Part shown: positions 63,429 through 64,000 of the stretch, one piece after another
How positions within the stretch are numbered: position 1 is the first letter of the stretch
Layout: each line of letters opens with the position of its first letter
DNA from: Neobacillus niacini NBRC 15566
GTDB taxonomy: Bacteria > Bacillota > Bacilli > Bacillales > Cytobacillaceae
Direction: 5' to 3'
DNA: 64,000 nt
Assembly: GCF_001591505.1 (NCBI RefSeq)
Contig: NZ_BCVA01000009.1
Span: forward strand, 62,001-126,000
Program-made: the position numbers and the translations under genes
The notes under the pieces: generated by a model
What the model was told of the DNA's origin: nothing
The model's input: the letters and a program-made list of their open reading frames with translations, nothing else
Databases searched by the model: none

Positions 63429-63572
63429 CTTTTCATCTGTTGTAGTACAGTATAATCAAAAAAAACTAATTTGTGTAGTCCTTTTTTAAAAATAATTTAA
63501 TTTTTTTGAAAAATGATACATTTAACCTGCATTTAGATTATCTACAGGAAGGGCCCTAATTATGTACGGTAA

Positions 63573-63594
63573 AACCAAAACATTTGGTTATAAT
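63573..63594 (+). promoter_or_regulatory. inverted repeat and -10-like box upstream of the MHYT gene
   Basis: AACCAAA-ACA-TTTGGTT overlaps TATAAT at 63589-63594. It may be an operator over a sigma-A -10 box; no clear -35 box is seen. The rest of 63393-63698 holds no recognisable gene. Confidence 0.4.
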
Positions 63595-63698
63595 ATTATA
63601 AATTCGACAATTTTGTGAACAAAAACACTTCCCTACCGCAATTGATTACATTACAATCAGAGTAGAAAGAGAATAGGTCAAAAGGGGGAAGGCTGTAA

Positions 63699-64000
63699 AT
63701 GGATACAGTTTCAGGAGAATTTCATCCATTTTTGATTGTAATCGCCATAGGATTAACAATTATGGCTTCATATACAGGTTTAGATATGTTTACTTTGATA
63801 AAAAATTCTAAGAATAATAAAAGACTATTATTTCTTGGCGGTTCTTTATCAATGGGTGTTGGAATTTGGGTAATGAATTTTGTTGGGTTAATCGCGGCTG
63901 ATATTAATCGCTTTTCTAGTTACCAAATACCACTGACAATTTTGTCCATCTTTATAGGAATCGCTTTTTCAGGGATGGCGTTCATTCCTCTATTTGGGAA
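63699..64000 (+). CDS. MHYT-domain membrane protein, 5' part only
   Basis: The first 100 residues are in the window and the gene runs off the right edge. At least three membrane helices are visible. MASYTGLDMF and GVGIWVMNFVGLIA match the MHYT repeat (GxGIWxMHFxGM), but His is Asn in the second and Ser in the first. MHYT domains are proposed to bind metal and gas ligands ahead of signalling domains. AAGGGGGAAGG precedes the ATG. Confidence 0.72.
   Translation, partial: MDTVSGEFHPFLIVIAIGLTIMASYTGLDMFTLIKNSKNNKRLLFLGGSLSMGVGIWVMNFVGLIAADINRFSSYQIPLTILSIFIGIAFSGMAFIPLFG

Larger units (their letters stand above)
63043..63472 (-). repeat. tandem duplication of a YhfH-like gene with its promoter, period 215 bp
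   Basis: The two genes and their palindromic upstream boxes (63197-63213 and 63412-63428) repeat at exactly 215 bp with high identity. Copy 2 alone lacks the following terminator-like hairpin. Confidence 0.8.

Noticed and set aside
63043-63430. A short CRISPR-like or direct-repeat array
   Set aside because: The repeats are two whole genes with regulatory boxes in 215-bp register, with no spacers.

Overview
The window comes from a low-GC, endospore-forming member of the Bacillaceae, probably Neobacillus or a close relative of Bacillus; this placement is inferred from gene content. Pointers are the Bacillus-style gene neighbourhoods (kamA-yokU, yodN-yozE-yozD-yodL-deoD-yodJ-ctpA), Spo0M, an Sda-like checkpoint peptide, a SplA-like regulator, strong AAGGAGG-type ribosome sites and frequent TTG/GTG starts. 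It is chromosomal. There is no prophage, insertion sequence with transposase, CRISPR array, rRNA or convincing tRNA.

Layout. 1-5.8 kb: a lysine-to-beta-lysine locus (aldehyde dehydrogenase, ablB, a sigma-54 activator of KamR type, kamA behind an excellent -24/-12 promoter, yokU). 5.8-15.3 kb: an AI-2E family permease, the conserved yod/yoz block, and an inserted operon with an apparent sigma-W promoter that encodes a His/Lys-rich peptide, a Ser/Thr kinase and Spo0M. 15.4-26.9 kb: mixed single genes (CobW GTPase, secreted unknowns, small Hsp, an SDR with an altered active site, amidohydrolase, an intact MITE-like element at 22.67-22.97 kb, a YxlEFG-type ABC operon, dapF). 27-30 kb: the NHEJ pair ligD/ku. 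30-32 kb: nucleoside hydrolase, cold-shock protein with a long structured leader, YdjO-like protein. 32.2-36.3 kb: a Tat-exported molybdopterin oxidoreductase with two Fe-S proteins. 37.9-45 kb: trpEGDCFBA behind two tandem T-boxes. 45-52 kb: mnmH, sda-like, YidC, pflB-pflA. 52-59.6 kb: cupredoxin, D,D-carboxypeptidase, modAB, ykuS, ABC-F protein, SCO protein, fnr. 59.7-62 kb: a MutS2 paralogue without Smr domain, preceded by a 7-codon leader peptide and several terminator hairpins. 62-64 kb: small proteins, a tandem YhfH-like duplication and the start of an MHYT-domain protein.

How they fit together. An anaerobic theme runs through the second half: Fnr, Fnr-box-like sites upstream of pflB and of the molybdo-enzyme operon, and molybdate uptake by ModAB. 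The most interesting unit is the MutS2-like gene at 60 kb. Its leader has the architecture of ribosome-mediated attenuators that sense translation-targeting antibiotics, and the protein keeps the MutS2 core, ATPase and KOW-like region but lacks the Smr nuclease. I propose it as an inducible ribosome-rescue or antibiotic-response factor; this is inference.
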